64,000 nucleotides of DNA from Macrocybe gigantea (Eukaryota; Basidiomycota; Agaricomycetes; Agaricales; Callistosporiaceae). The stretch is taken from NCBI GenBank assembly GCA_011319805.1, contig SJRY01000276.1, positions 62,001-126,000 on the forward strand, given 5' to 3'. The translations under genes and the position numbers were made by a program. The notes beneath the pieces were generated by a model. That model searched no databases and had not been told where the DNA came from. It saw only the letters and a list, made by a program, of their open reading frames with translations. Shown in pieces: positions 46,870-57,274 of this stretch. How positions within the stretch are numbered: position 1 is the stretch's first letter; every line of letters begins with the position of its first letter.

Positions 46870-49800
46870 ATGGCGGGAGTTAGCAGAGACTTGGTCACAC
46901 AGGCTATCGAGACGTCTCCTCTCAAGTCTCCCTCCACTTTGCCCTCTCAGCGCGTCTCCAACATTCCTGGACCTGCCATCCAAAAGTCCGCGATGCTAGA
47001 GCGCGGGGATCGCCTGCGTGCCTTGCGTTCGAAGTGGTCTTGCATCTGGCAACGCGGGGAAGTGACTTATTCCGACACAGGTCACCAGTTGTACGGGGAG
47101 AAGACGGATCTTCCAACTGACGCGGAACCCCTGGACCCTAATGAGGGGATTGCTGGCGAGGATGTTCCAGACGACATGTCGGTGGATCAAGTCGTCGTTG
47201 ACAGGTCGTGGTACCATGACTTCAAAGAGACGTTATCCGAGGCGCCTCCAAGTCATGAGCGAACAGACCAGCCTAGTGTCCAGTCCACAAGCTTTCTGAA
47301 GCCGCCTTCACCGAGTTCTGCACTTTGCAAGCCAATCTTTACGTTCTTTCCGCGACTATGGACGTTTCAAGAGCGTTTCGTCAGCTCCGAGTTTGCGGAT
47401 GCACAGACTGAAGCGGACTATCAGGAAGAAGTATGGACGCATTCGAAGCGGCTGGCCTTACTCTCGTCCATTTTCTTCGTCATCAATTGGCTTCTCGGGG
47501 TGGCGTTCATAGGTGACCCGATTGTCCTGGCAGACAAAGTCTTCTACTATGGCGTATGTCGTCAATGCTTTGTGATGATTATGTTGGGCAAACTCCCTCT
47601 CCAGGTCGCCCCTGCATTCACAATTCCCATCGTTTTTTTCTGTGCATTCGACTTCCCGCATGATCATTCAATCTTCTATCAAATCTTCCTATGTATATCT
47701 GTCTGGTCATGGTAAGCTAGTTTCAGCGTCCGCGTATGATGAATGATGAATATTTGTAGGCCTTTTTACCAACTCATATATATTGTCCTATGCACGGACT
47801 CAAAAGGCGGAATATTTACATGCGGAAACAAGGACTTTTTGTCAACATTCTAGTAAGCTCCTTGTTCGTCGTATAACACATTTCTGAAGGTTATCTACAT
47901 AGCTACACCTCTGCCTTACAGACTATCGCGTTGTTCGGGGCCGCTTTGAAGCGGGTTCCGAGTTTGATCGGCGCTTTTGCGTTTCTGACATGGTATTTGA
48001 TTTCTCCACTTGCGGTTGACGAATTCTCATGTCTCGCACAGTTTCAGTAGCTTGATCCTTCCCGTTCGGAGAACATGGACACGAAGTGGGTCAACTCAAA
48101 ACCATAATTTTTCAACTTCCCTTTTCTGACATATTGACTGTTTTGGCAAGATATTTTGGACTTCGTTGTATACGAGGCGGTGTTATTATACATCCATTAT
48201 CGAAGAGAAAATGTGCGATGCTTACCCCTATCCCTGCGCTCCCGGTTTAACACCGCAGCAGTCGTCAAGACGTTTATTTTCTCTAAGAATGCAACTCAAT
48301 ATCCAATTTGAGCAAACCAGGCAAGCACAAATCAACGAAAGGAACGCCGCGGATTCAAAGCGGAGACTCACTTCGTAAGCTGCTCAGACAACCCTCCATT
48401 TTCCTCTTTCTCATGACGAAACAGATACGTGTTTCATGATAAGTAGCTTTAACTCATAGCCGTCGCAATTGTTTATCTTCTGTGACTAACACAGGTCCGC
48501 GTTCCCCTTAATACGGCTCGTAAGTACTCGGATCGTTGTGAAAAAAAAAAGAACCTCTTCATTTCTGAAAAAATATACACGCATAGTCCTAGCCGTACAA
48601 AACATGGAAGCTACGAATGCTATCGACACAGCGCAAGTGATTGAGTTTAGCGCTCTGGAAGGCAGTTTGAGCATGATGTCCAAAGGTAAAATGCAAAGTT
48701 TTTTATGCCGTTTGCATCCGTTGACTCTTTCGAAGTCTTGAATGACGTTTTGGATTTGTATGCCAACTCTCTTCTTCCTCAATATATCAACGATTCTGAT
48801 GCATCGGCTATGTAGCAACCGAATGGACAGCGGTCGATTGGAGTCCGTGTCGCAGGTAGGTACTTTTGGTTTGATTCTTTCTGGTACTGAATGAACGGCG
48901 GAATAGCCATATGCTTTTCACCAGGTCATGCGATCCATGTTTATTCCTCTCCAATTGGCGTCCAACGCACGCGGTTTGGAGTTTGTCACCGACCTTGATC
49001 TGGAAATTGATGAGGTACCGGTCTTCAACGGGGGACTCTTTCTAGACTAACAACTTTCAGGTGGCGCGCAGGGCCTACTATCGAGCTCTCGGAGAAAGTG
49101 ATCAAGAAATTGAACAACATCTTCGGGACGAGCCTTGTGGAGACGATTCCAACTGGGGCCTCGTAGTAGGAGACGAAACGCGTTTACGGCAGATAGTTAC
49201 GAATCTTGCAAGGTGAGAATTCTTTCCTGCCTCTCAGAACAGGACTGGTTGACGCGATTGGTTCAGTAATGCGTGTAAATTTACACCAGCGGGCGGCAAG
49301 CTGAAAGTTACAACGCATCTTGTCTTGCCCATGTCTCCGAAAGAGGATACTTGGCCTCTTGACAGAATCGTGGTTAGAATTGAGGTGACCGATACTGGAT
49401 GGGGCATTCGTCCACAGGATATGGAGGACTCCAAATTGTTCTGTGAGTTTTCCAAGCCTCTCAGCCAGATCTACTGACGTTACTGATGTTTTCGTTCCAT
49501 CAGCTGCTTTCAACCAAACAGAGCAGGGTCGTTTGCAAGGTCAGAATCTTGGATACAATCTTCGAGTAACGGAGAATTTACTGAGCTCCCGTGTGCAGGC
49601 GGCAAGGGAACAGGCCTTGGTTTGGCGCTCGTTAGACAAATTGTCAACCTCAGCGGCGGTAGACTCGGCGTGAAGTCCAAGGTCGGCCGGGGATCCACTT
49701 TCTGGGTTGAACTACGTCCGTGTCCATTTTATTTTCTGCTCGCCGCGAAATTTCCTGATCGATAAGTGCAGCATTAGGAGTGGGAGAGAAGGCTGTATCG

Positions 49801-50919
49801 TCGGGATGTCCTATTCCGCGCAACGCATGCCCTGGCCCGATTCTAGATCATATGGCAGACATACCTGGTACACCCCTCTCACCGACCACTATAGCCGCGG
49901 CCATGCAATCTCCTCAGGGATCGCTGTCGACCCGGACTCGTTCTAGCTCTGCCCTTCATGGTCTGATGGATCAAGGTGCATCCTTCAATGGATTAAGCCT
50001 CTGCTCCTGGCTAATTCGTTTTCCTTAAACAGGAGGATCTGTAGAGCTAGTTCTAACGCGCTATGACAACTCTCATACTGCTGTTCCGACGCGAAGCTTG
50101 GGGGACCCATATACCGGAACGGACTATCCGACTCTGGGAGAGATTGATCTTGCAAGCGACGACGAAGCACACGAGGCTCCGCTGCAGCGGTGTTCATCTG
50201 AGTACAAGTCGCAATCCATACGGCGGCCGACTCTCAAACACTCAGTGTCTGCGCAGTCATGTAAGTATCTAAGGACGTACTCGCACGACGCTACGTCACT
50301 ATTCGGGTGCAAAGTCCATGTCCTCGTTGTTGACGACGACCCGTTGACGAGAATGCTGATGAAGCGCATGCTCACGCGGATGGGTTGCAAAGTGTCGACG
50401 GCCGAGAACGGAGAAGTGGCCATGTCGATGATTCTCGGCCACTCATACCGATCGCTGTCGGAAGGGAGTGCGAACGCTCGTCTGCGGAGGCTGAGTGCTG
50501 GGACGAGCAATGCTTCACGTTTCACGGTCGTCTTCATGGACAATCAGATGCCTGTGATGTCTGGCTTGAAGGCGATCAAGAGACTGAGGTCTCTTGGCCG
50601 AAGTGATTTCGTAGTTGGTGTTACAGGTACGCAGAAGAAATAGCCGAGGTTGAAGTTTTGTCCTGAACTAGCATGCAGGTAACGCGCTGCTGGCGGATCA
50701 AAAGGTACTTTCTCGTTGAGTATTTCCTTCTGCAAAACTGACATTTTCCGCGTGATAGGAATACCTAGAAGCTGGTGTTGACCAGTCAGCATTTTTCTTT
50801 CTTTCTTTGCGTTAAATCGGCGCTGATAAAGAACTAGCGTGTTGACAAAGCCAGTTCTTGAGCAGAGCCTGAAAGAAATGATGCTGAAGGCCCTGAGTCG
50901 CATATCATCGTGGCAGTAG
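46870..50919 (+). CDS. Membrane hybrid histidine kinase HK2
   Basis: This is a paralogue of HK1 on the opposite strand. Shared features are DQVVVDRSW in the N-terminus, several membrane segments ([20 protein letters not shown] and following, 47450-48100) and [19 protein letters not shown] before the H-box. YVFHEVRVPLN again needs an AT-AC intron (48439-48492). [20 protein letters not shown] follows. The N-box ([20 protein letters not shown]), G1 ([11 protein letters not shown]), G2 ([18 protein letters not shown]) and the receiver ([31 protein letters not shown]) are complete. The last exons give [17 protein letters not shown] and [15 protein letters not shown], ending in TAG at 50917-50919. 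Introns other than the H-box one are GT-AG. No frameshift was found. The signal sensed is unknown. Confidence 0.85.
48439..48492 (+). other. Candidate AT-AC intron in HK2 H-box
   Basis: The exon ends TACGTGTTTCATG and the next begins AGGTCCGCGTTCCC. The 54 bases between start ATAAGT and end CTAACAC. Removing them gives Y-V-F-H-E-V-R-V-P-L-N. ATAAGT is the donor form reported for AT-AC introns spliced by the major spliceosome. The GT-AG choices inside the interval break the frame or the motif. Confidence 0.65.
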
Positions 50920-51256
50920 GACTGGTCGAAGCTTTGAATGCATCGAATCGCCGCATGTGATCGCCATACCCATTCAAGACTTTACTTTAATGCTCACAGA
51001 AGCCGTTGAAGTGAATCCGGCGTGTAAATCGTATATTTAATATGTAATAATGACTTTCCTTGCTTTTTCATGTTCTTCTGGAGGCAGTGGAAATGTCGTT
51101 ATCAATCTCAGAACGCGGATGGTAAATGACGAAGTTGCGATATAGGCAGTGCAAAGAATAGCATGCAAGTCATATAGTCATATGTGCATAGCAATAACGA
51201 TGACGAGCATTTATTTCTGAAAAACCAAAATTTGAGCAGGCCAAAATCAGAATGCT
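50920..51256. other. Convergent 3' intergenic region
   Basis: About 0.34 kb lies between the convergent HK2 and ribosomal L11 genes. It is A/T-rich and should hold both 3' UTRs; nothing else was recognised. Confidence 0.4.
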
Positions 51257-51912
51257 TCAGAACCATACCAGAATAATGCCGTCGAATCTTTGCTTGAACC
51301 ATGCCATTGTATCCTCCTTCTTGATGCGGTGAGAGAATCCAATGCGAGCCTTCTTTTGTTTCCTCCTCGTCACCCGCGCACCCGGTCGGCCCATGACGAC
51401 GTAGAAGTCCATACCAAAGATACCAATGCCGGGATCATACCGGGCACCCAAGTCGATATGCTCTTGGATACCGAAACCGAAATTTCCGGTTTCTGAGAAA
51501 TTCTTCCTCCTCAGTTCATACTCCTTCACTTTCAAGCCACGTTCCAAGATCTCCTCTGCCTTGGGACCGCGGATCGTGACGTGCACGGCGATTTTTTCAT
51601 TTCGACGGATGCCGAACGTCCGGACGGTGTAGCGAGCTTTTGATGTCACTGGGGTTTGGCCAGTGAGCTGTTCGAGACCTTGGAAGCTCGAGTCAGACGA
51701 TCACCAGATTCACCGACGGAGATGTCTGGGGTGGAGAACAAATCAGTAAACGCGACCCTCGAAGCTCGCAAGGTGGGACGGTGGGACGCACTGATGACAA
51801 GCTTGTCGATACGGGGTTCCCTCATGGGGTTTGTGGGGGCTGTCTTTTGCTCGGCCTGTTGAATGCATGGTCATTCTCTGCGCAGACGTGTAGCAACGCG
51901 CCCACCAACCAT
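51257..51912 (-). CDS. RPL11: 60S ribosomal protein L11 (uL5)
   Basis: uL5 binds 5S rRNA in the large subunit. The first exon is the ATG alone (51910-51912); introns 51856-51909 and 51726-51791 join it to [20 protein letters not shown] and [16 protein letters not shown]. The body reads [59 protein letters not shown] and [11 protein letters not shown], ending [11 protein letters not shown]. Near 51675-51678 the frame shifts by one base between ASKV and LEQLTGQTP. Since this gene is essential and normally expressed, the shift must be a sequence error or a second copy exists elsewhere. The ORF runs on to VWF at 51257; a last small intron after GIIL (GTATGG) is possible. Confidence 0.92.
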
Positions 51913-52502
51913 TTTCTTGAAGATATGTGTCGTCGCTGTGCCTTCCTGCCCAATCGACGAATGCGGTCCCTGGGCTGGGTGGCTGAAACCTTATTTTCTT
52001 TCCTGTACACCTGCCGCGTAATGCCGGCAACCTCAAAAACAAACTTGTCTAAATAATATTCTCGTTCCTGATTGGACGCTTGGCTTACAGGTTCAACACG
52101 CTAGTGGTGCTGCTACAGCTGCGATGTGGAAGGCGCTCGCCATTACCGTTAAAAACTAATCGCTCAGCCGACGGTCCTGTTGGCTGACTACAAGACGCCG
52201 AATGAACCGGTCGCGGACGGCGAATTCCTTTTAGGAGACAATAACCAAAGAAAAATAGCAAGAAAGCGTCTCGGGTCAAGCGTGTCGGGCCAAGACCACT
52301 GCAACATCGTGCCGGTATCGCATTCGAACTGATTGCGTACTTTATGCGCCTCCGCCAGGTTTAATTGTCGTTGTCGTTGTAAGGCCTCAGCCGGCCTTAC
52401 ATAAACAGTCATCGGCCCGCTTCATTATCTCGGCGCTTCCTGCCTTCCACGAGGATGTGATTCCATCTGGCTCTCTGTCCGACCATTGAGACAACATATC
52501 TG
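51913..52502. other. Divergent promoter region, RPL11 / BTB
   Basis: About 0.6 kb lies between divergent genes. A perfect hairpin, GTAAGGCC-TCAGCC-GGCCTTAC, lies at 52379-52400, about 100 bp before the BTB start. A box-B-like GTTCGAA near 52325 has no tRNA around it. Short ORFs are spurious. Confidence 0.4.
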
Positions 52503-53515
52503 ATGAAGGATGAAACTGCGGGGATCAATGCCCGATCCACGACCAGCAAGCTGGCTATTTATCCATTTGACCACCCCGACGCAGATGTTATCCTTCGCTC
52601 GTCGGATGATCCACCCGTCGATTTCCACGTGTTCAAGCTCTTGCTGTCTCTTGCATCCCCGTTTTTCGAGCTAGTCTTCACCCTTCCACAACCGCTTGAT
52701 GATCTACGTGAGGAAGACGGACTGCCAGTCATCTCCATGGCAGAGGATGAGCGTACCCTTAAACTGATGCTTGGGTTCTGCTATCCTGTCGCTTTGACAT
52801 CACCGCCCGAGCTGACGTCCTTGGGCGACCTGCAGCTTTTGCTGAAAGCTGCTGTCAAATATGACATGGACGGGGTGCAGAAGCACATCCGGAAATCGCT
52901 CATGGAACAGCGTTTTGTCGAGGCTCAGCCCCTGCGCGTTTTCGCGACCGCATGCAGATACGGATGGTTGGCAGAAGCAAAAAGAGCTGCACGCTATACC
53001 CTTCGACAGCCAGCGTCGCTGCCGTTTGTGGAGGAGCTAGAGTTCATCTCGGCAGCGGAATACCATCGACTGCAGGAGTATCACGTCCGCTGCGGTGATG
53101 AGGCAGCGACGTATGTCTCCGGCCTCACGCTGGACGTGGAAGATGACTGGGTCTGGACGACGTGCACGAACTGCGAACCTGCAAACCTCGGGGATCTGAT
53201 CTCCAGAATTTTTCGACGCTTTCCTGGCTACGCTGCCCCTAGAAAATGGTGGGTAGAATGGATGAATGCCGTCGCTTCTGAGCTACGGAAGATTCCTTGG
53301 GGAGAGACGGTTAAAAAATATGACCTGATGAATCAGGCGATCTCAAAGGCGAAACGCTGCATCATATGCGAATCGAAGGCCGCTGAAGATCTAGACGGTT
53401 TTTCACATATATTGGCGGTTAGGGTTGAAAAGCAGATATCGACGGTGAGTGCCATGTCCATTGCTATTTTGTGTCTAATTCATTGGGATTATGCCAGGTT
53501 GAGCTCGTTTTCTGA
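52503..53515 (+). CDS. BTB/POZ domain protein
   Basis: BTB proteins often act as substrate adaptors for Cullin-3 ligases or as dimerisation modules. The domain is near the N-terminus: DHPDADVILRSSDDPPVDFH, VFKLLLSLASPFFELVF, LPVISMAEDERTLKLMLGFC and LLKAAVKYDMDGVQKHIRK. The C-terminal half (VFATACRYGWLAEAKRAARY; RCIICESKAAED) is typical of agaricomycete BTB proteins, which are an expanded family. One intron near 53443-53498 joins KQIST to VELVF, with TGA at 53513-53515. The start at 52503 is the first ATG of the frame. No other domain is seen and the specific role is unknown. Confidence 0.82.
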
Positions 53516-54512
53516 CTCATTTATTTTTCAATTGCCATTGATGGCCTTCTGGAATTGGACGGCTGTACAATGTATAGCAGTTTATGTACTACTAGAATAC
53601 CGAATGATCCTTCCCCATTGCGGGTGAGCGCTGCGTGCCTTGTTTAGCGGGCGAGGAACGACATCTGTCTTCGCCTAAACTGACCTGACCGTGGCTTCTT
53701 GTTGCGGTATCCTGCTTTCCGTTTTCTCTCACAAGAACACTGTACCCCGTACGTCGTGTGAGGTATGTTCGGCTAGCTCCTTGCAACATTCCTACTCGTA
53801 TCCCGATGCACTCGGAGTCATGGAGCGCCTGAATACCGAAAAATTGTATAGGTGATAACACCTGACTTTGGATTCCTCTTTATTGCTTGCAGTGACCAAT
53901 GTACTACTTCTCATACTGAGCAGCTCCAAAGACTCCGTCGTCCGAACCAGTTCGATTGGCTTCTCGGGCTTCCCTTGTATCCCATTTCGAGTCCAACCTG
54001 CCGTTTTCTTTGGCGGCATGGGTTTGATGTTTCATGCTTAATTGATGGATGTCGCACAAGACATTGATTTCGACCCAAGGGAAGAACGACACGAGACTGA
54101 ATAATGCTACGAAACGGTCATCACCTGCCTTGCAATTTTCCCTTCTTGACACACAGCGAGCAGGGCCTTTCTCGTCCCACGTGCGCCTCTCTGATCGAAG
54201 CTCGCTTTATGGTTGCAAGACGACATATCTCTGAATCCCTTGCCATTTCTTTGAATGACGGTTGGGTTCTGTCCACCGTCAATCAGCGACTTTCCCCCTT
54301 GGGCTCCAGTCGCTTCTGGTGATGATCTAGCTTTGGAGAAGCTGTCCGAACCCGAATTGGGCACCCCCGAGATCAAACCGTGAGACTGCAGAAATTCTCC
54401 TTCTGATCTAGCGTGTCATAACTGTCATCGGCATAAGGAATCTGGATCAAAATATTAAAGTGGACTTGAATATGGTCGCAAGCGCCATCTCACCCTCCTG
54501 CTCAGAGCAACC
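53516..54512. other. Intergenic region
   Basis: About 1 kb lies between two plus-strand genes. Only short overlapping ORFs on both strands without family resemblance were seen; none is supported. It should contain the promoter of the first MFS transporter. Confidence 0.4.
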
Positions 54513-56812
54513 ATGTCCAGCGAGAACGAGAAGCAATCTAGTGTGTCCGACGTCAAAGGCGACATTGAGTCGGTGCATAACCTCCTGGGCACCGAGAAGG
54601 AGAAGAGACTGCTGAGGAAGTTCGACTTTACGCTCATTCCTCTCTTTATGCTTATCTGTGAGCGTTGTTGCGATTCCCGGTTTCTCCTTAAAGCTGATGA
54701 ATATCGCTGTTGAAAGTCTGCCTCAACTTCGTTGATAGGTAAGCGCCTACTTCTCGTAATTAATGAAGTTCCGCTTAAACGTCTACTTAGAACTGCAATC
54801 GGTACGCTGTGATCGTCTTGCTCTGTGCTAACACATTGAATTCCCCGTTCAAACAAAGGGAATGCGAAGATTGCTGGTGAGTTAGATATTTCGGCACTCA
54901 GTGCTTTCTGTTGACATTCCATTGATCAGGTCTGGAGAAGGATCTCGGCATGCATGGGACAGATTACAACAAAATGTTAACCATATTCTACGTTATCGTA
55001 CGAATCATTTTCTGGTATCTTCGTCTTTCATATAAATGAGACCTGTCCCCCCTAGTTCATAGTCACCGAAGTTCCATGCAACCTGCTCCTCAAGCATTTC
55101 GGCTCTATTTTCCTGGCCTTGATGGTCATCCTCTTCGGGATATGCACGTTGTGCACTGCGTTTGTTAAATCTTATAGAGGTTTAATCGCTACGAGGATTT
55201 TCCTTGGCATTGCGGAGGGAGGTACTTTGGTAGGTGCCCTATGCTGTTTTCTGGCTCGTAGTGATGAATTTGACTGTTTATCAGCCTGGTCTAACTTATA
55301 TTCTATCTCGCGTAAGTGAGAGCCTCAAAGTGGCGACGGGCATTTGACACTGATTGGTCAGTATTATCGTCGATCTGAATTCGTGCTCCGTCTTGGGGTG
55401 TTCTTCGGTGTTGCACCCTGCCTTGCTGGCGCTTGTAAGCAGCGTCAACTTCGGATTTCAAATCCTTTCTCAAAATTTTTTTGCATTGTCGCAGTCGGTG
55501 GTCTTCTCGCCTCTGGTATCCTTGCACTTGATGATATCGGGAGTGTCAAGTCCTGGAGGAAGATTTTCCTGGTCGAAGGTACAGTATCTGGCTTCCACTC
55601 GGGCTTTTGGATGAGAAAAACTAAAGCACATCCGTCAGGAATTATTACCACTGCCATAGGCATTATCTGCTGCATCATCATACCTACTGATCCCCAGCGG
55701 ACAAGATTGCTCAACGAAGAAGAGCGCGCACTTGCACTGGCACGCATTGACGCCGACCAAGTCGTCAGGACAAAGGGTCTCAAGGAACGAACCTCATGGA
55801 CCTTGGTTTGGAGGGCTTTCAATTTCAATGTAATGCTTTGAGATGTTTTTCGCATGCCAAGACATTGACTGGCCGTCCTTAGACCTTGTTGTGCGCTCTC
55901 GCCTACCTTTTGATCAACATCTCTTTCCAAGGACTGAGCTTGTTCTTGCCCACTGTCGTCGCCCATCGTAAGTCGAACCCGGACGTTTTGTAAAAAGCAT
56001 CGCTCAAGTGATTTACGCCCAACAGTCGGACATTTCAGTACGGCACCCACAAAATACGATGTGATGTCATGCTAAACATCTTCTAATTTAGCCACCGTTC
56101 AAGCGCAATTACGCACCGTGCCACCCTTCTTGGTCGCTGCCGTGTGGGTCTTGGTAGTTTCCTATGTGGGATACAAGTTCAAGAAGCGCGCCATTCCTCT
56201 TTTCATGGCAATGCCATTGGTTGTTGCGGATATGTCATTGCGATCTCCACTAAGAACGTCCATGCGCGGTCAGTTTCACATCTTGGAAACTTATACTCAA
56301 TAAATGCTAACTTTTCCTGAAGCTACGCGGCCTGCTTCTTGAATATCGCCGGCCTGACGCCTAGTGCACCTCTCTTCCTGGCTTGGGGAACTGACAACTC
56401 TGCGCCCGACACCGTGCGCGCCGTGACAACTGCCCTCATTCCAGGTAATGGGACCTGACCTTTGGTGCACAAAAACGAGCTAAATCTAGGCACAGGTATT
56501 GGGGCGTTTGGCGCCGTCATTGCGTAAGTCCCCATCTTTGGACCTTGAACAGTGGAGATTGAACTAGCTTATTATATATACAGTGTCTGGACATATCTAC
56601 CCTCAGATGCACCTGATTTCCACAAAGGCAACTCGATCAACGTCGCCACCAGCGCTCTCACTTGTTCTCTCGCCATCATTGGTGCATTATACGTGACCTG
56701 GGAGAACCGAAAACGCGCGAAAGGTGGACGTGATTACCGGCTGGAGGGCAAGACCAAGGAAGAGATCGAGCAACTGGGACACCAGCATCCTGCTTTCCGT
56801 TATCAGATCTAG
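54513..56812 (+). CDS. MFS transporter, anion:cation symporter (Dal5-like), copy 1
   Basis: Members of this family move organic anions such as allantoate or nicotinate into the cell with protons. The start is MSSENEKQSSVSDVKGDIES. Small exons build TM1 and beyond: LIPLFMLI, FCLNFVDR (54717-54738), an 11-nt exon (54791-54801) and NAKIAGLEKDLGMHGTDYN. VMVI-LFGICTLCTAFVKSYRG, ATRIFLGIAEGGTLPGLTYI, YYRRSEFVLRLG, LLASGILALDDIG and WRKIFLVEG are typical of the family; WGTDNSAPDTVRAVTTALIP marks the late helices. The tail RDYRLEGKTKEEIEQLGHQH is shared with copy 2. A one-base shift near 56228 (VVAG-YVIAIST, GG for GGG) looks like a missing base. The substrate is unknown. Confidence 0.82.
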
Positions 56813-57274
56813 TTCTCTTGTTGTACAGCATACATGTGTATACCGTTCTCTTGGATAAATCCTCTTTAAAGTTCGACGGTAAGTAAGAGACGGAGACGAT
56901 CAATGTCGAATTATGTCTGTCCACGCCTGTTATGTTGCAATGGCATGCCTAGCAACCCATAGGGGATAAGCTGGCATCGGACTGCCAACTATGGACTCCT
57001 GAGATGCCAATGAATTGCCTTTAGGCACTGTTTACCAACTGCGGCGAATAATTCGGAGACACTAGTTTGTTATCACAGCCGCACTTACCCCCTAAGTTCG
57101 CGCCGATCAAATGACAATCAGGTGAGCCGCAAACTCCCAGCCGTTCATAGACTGCCTGGATCCTAAGGCACTATAGAAGACAACTTTTCCCATATGGTGA
57201 CACGGTGCAAGCCAAATGCGAGCCCTTTAAGAGCGAAAGGGCCAGCACCCAGGGGCGAAGTCCCGAACGTCTCC
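56813..57274. other. Intergenic region between the tandem transporters
   Basis: About 0.46 kb holds the 3' end of copy 1 and the promoter of copy 2. The copy 2 frame is open from an upstream ATG at 57194, so part of this may be coding. Confidence 0.4.

Noticed and set aside
52310..52400. tRNA suggested by GTTCGAA on the minus strand
   Set aside because: The flanks do not pair into a cloverleaf; the nearby hairpin is a separate simple palindrome.
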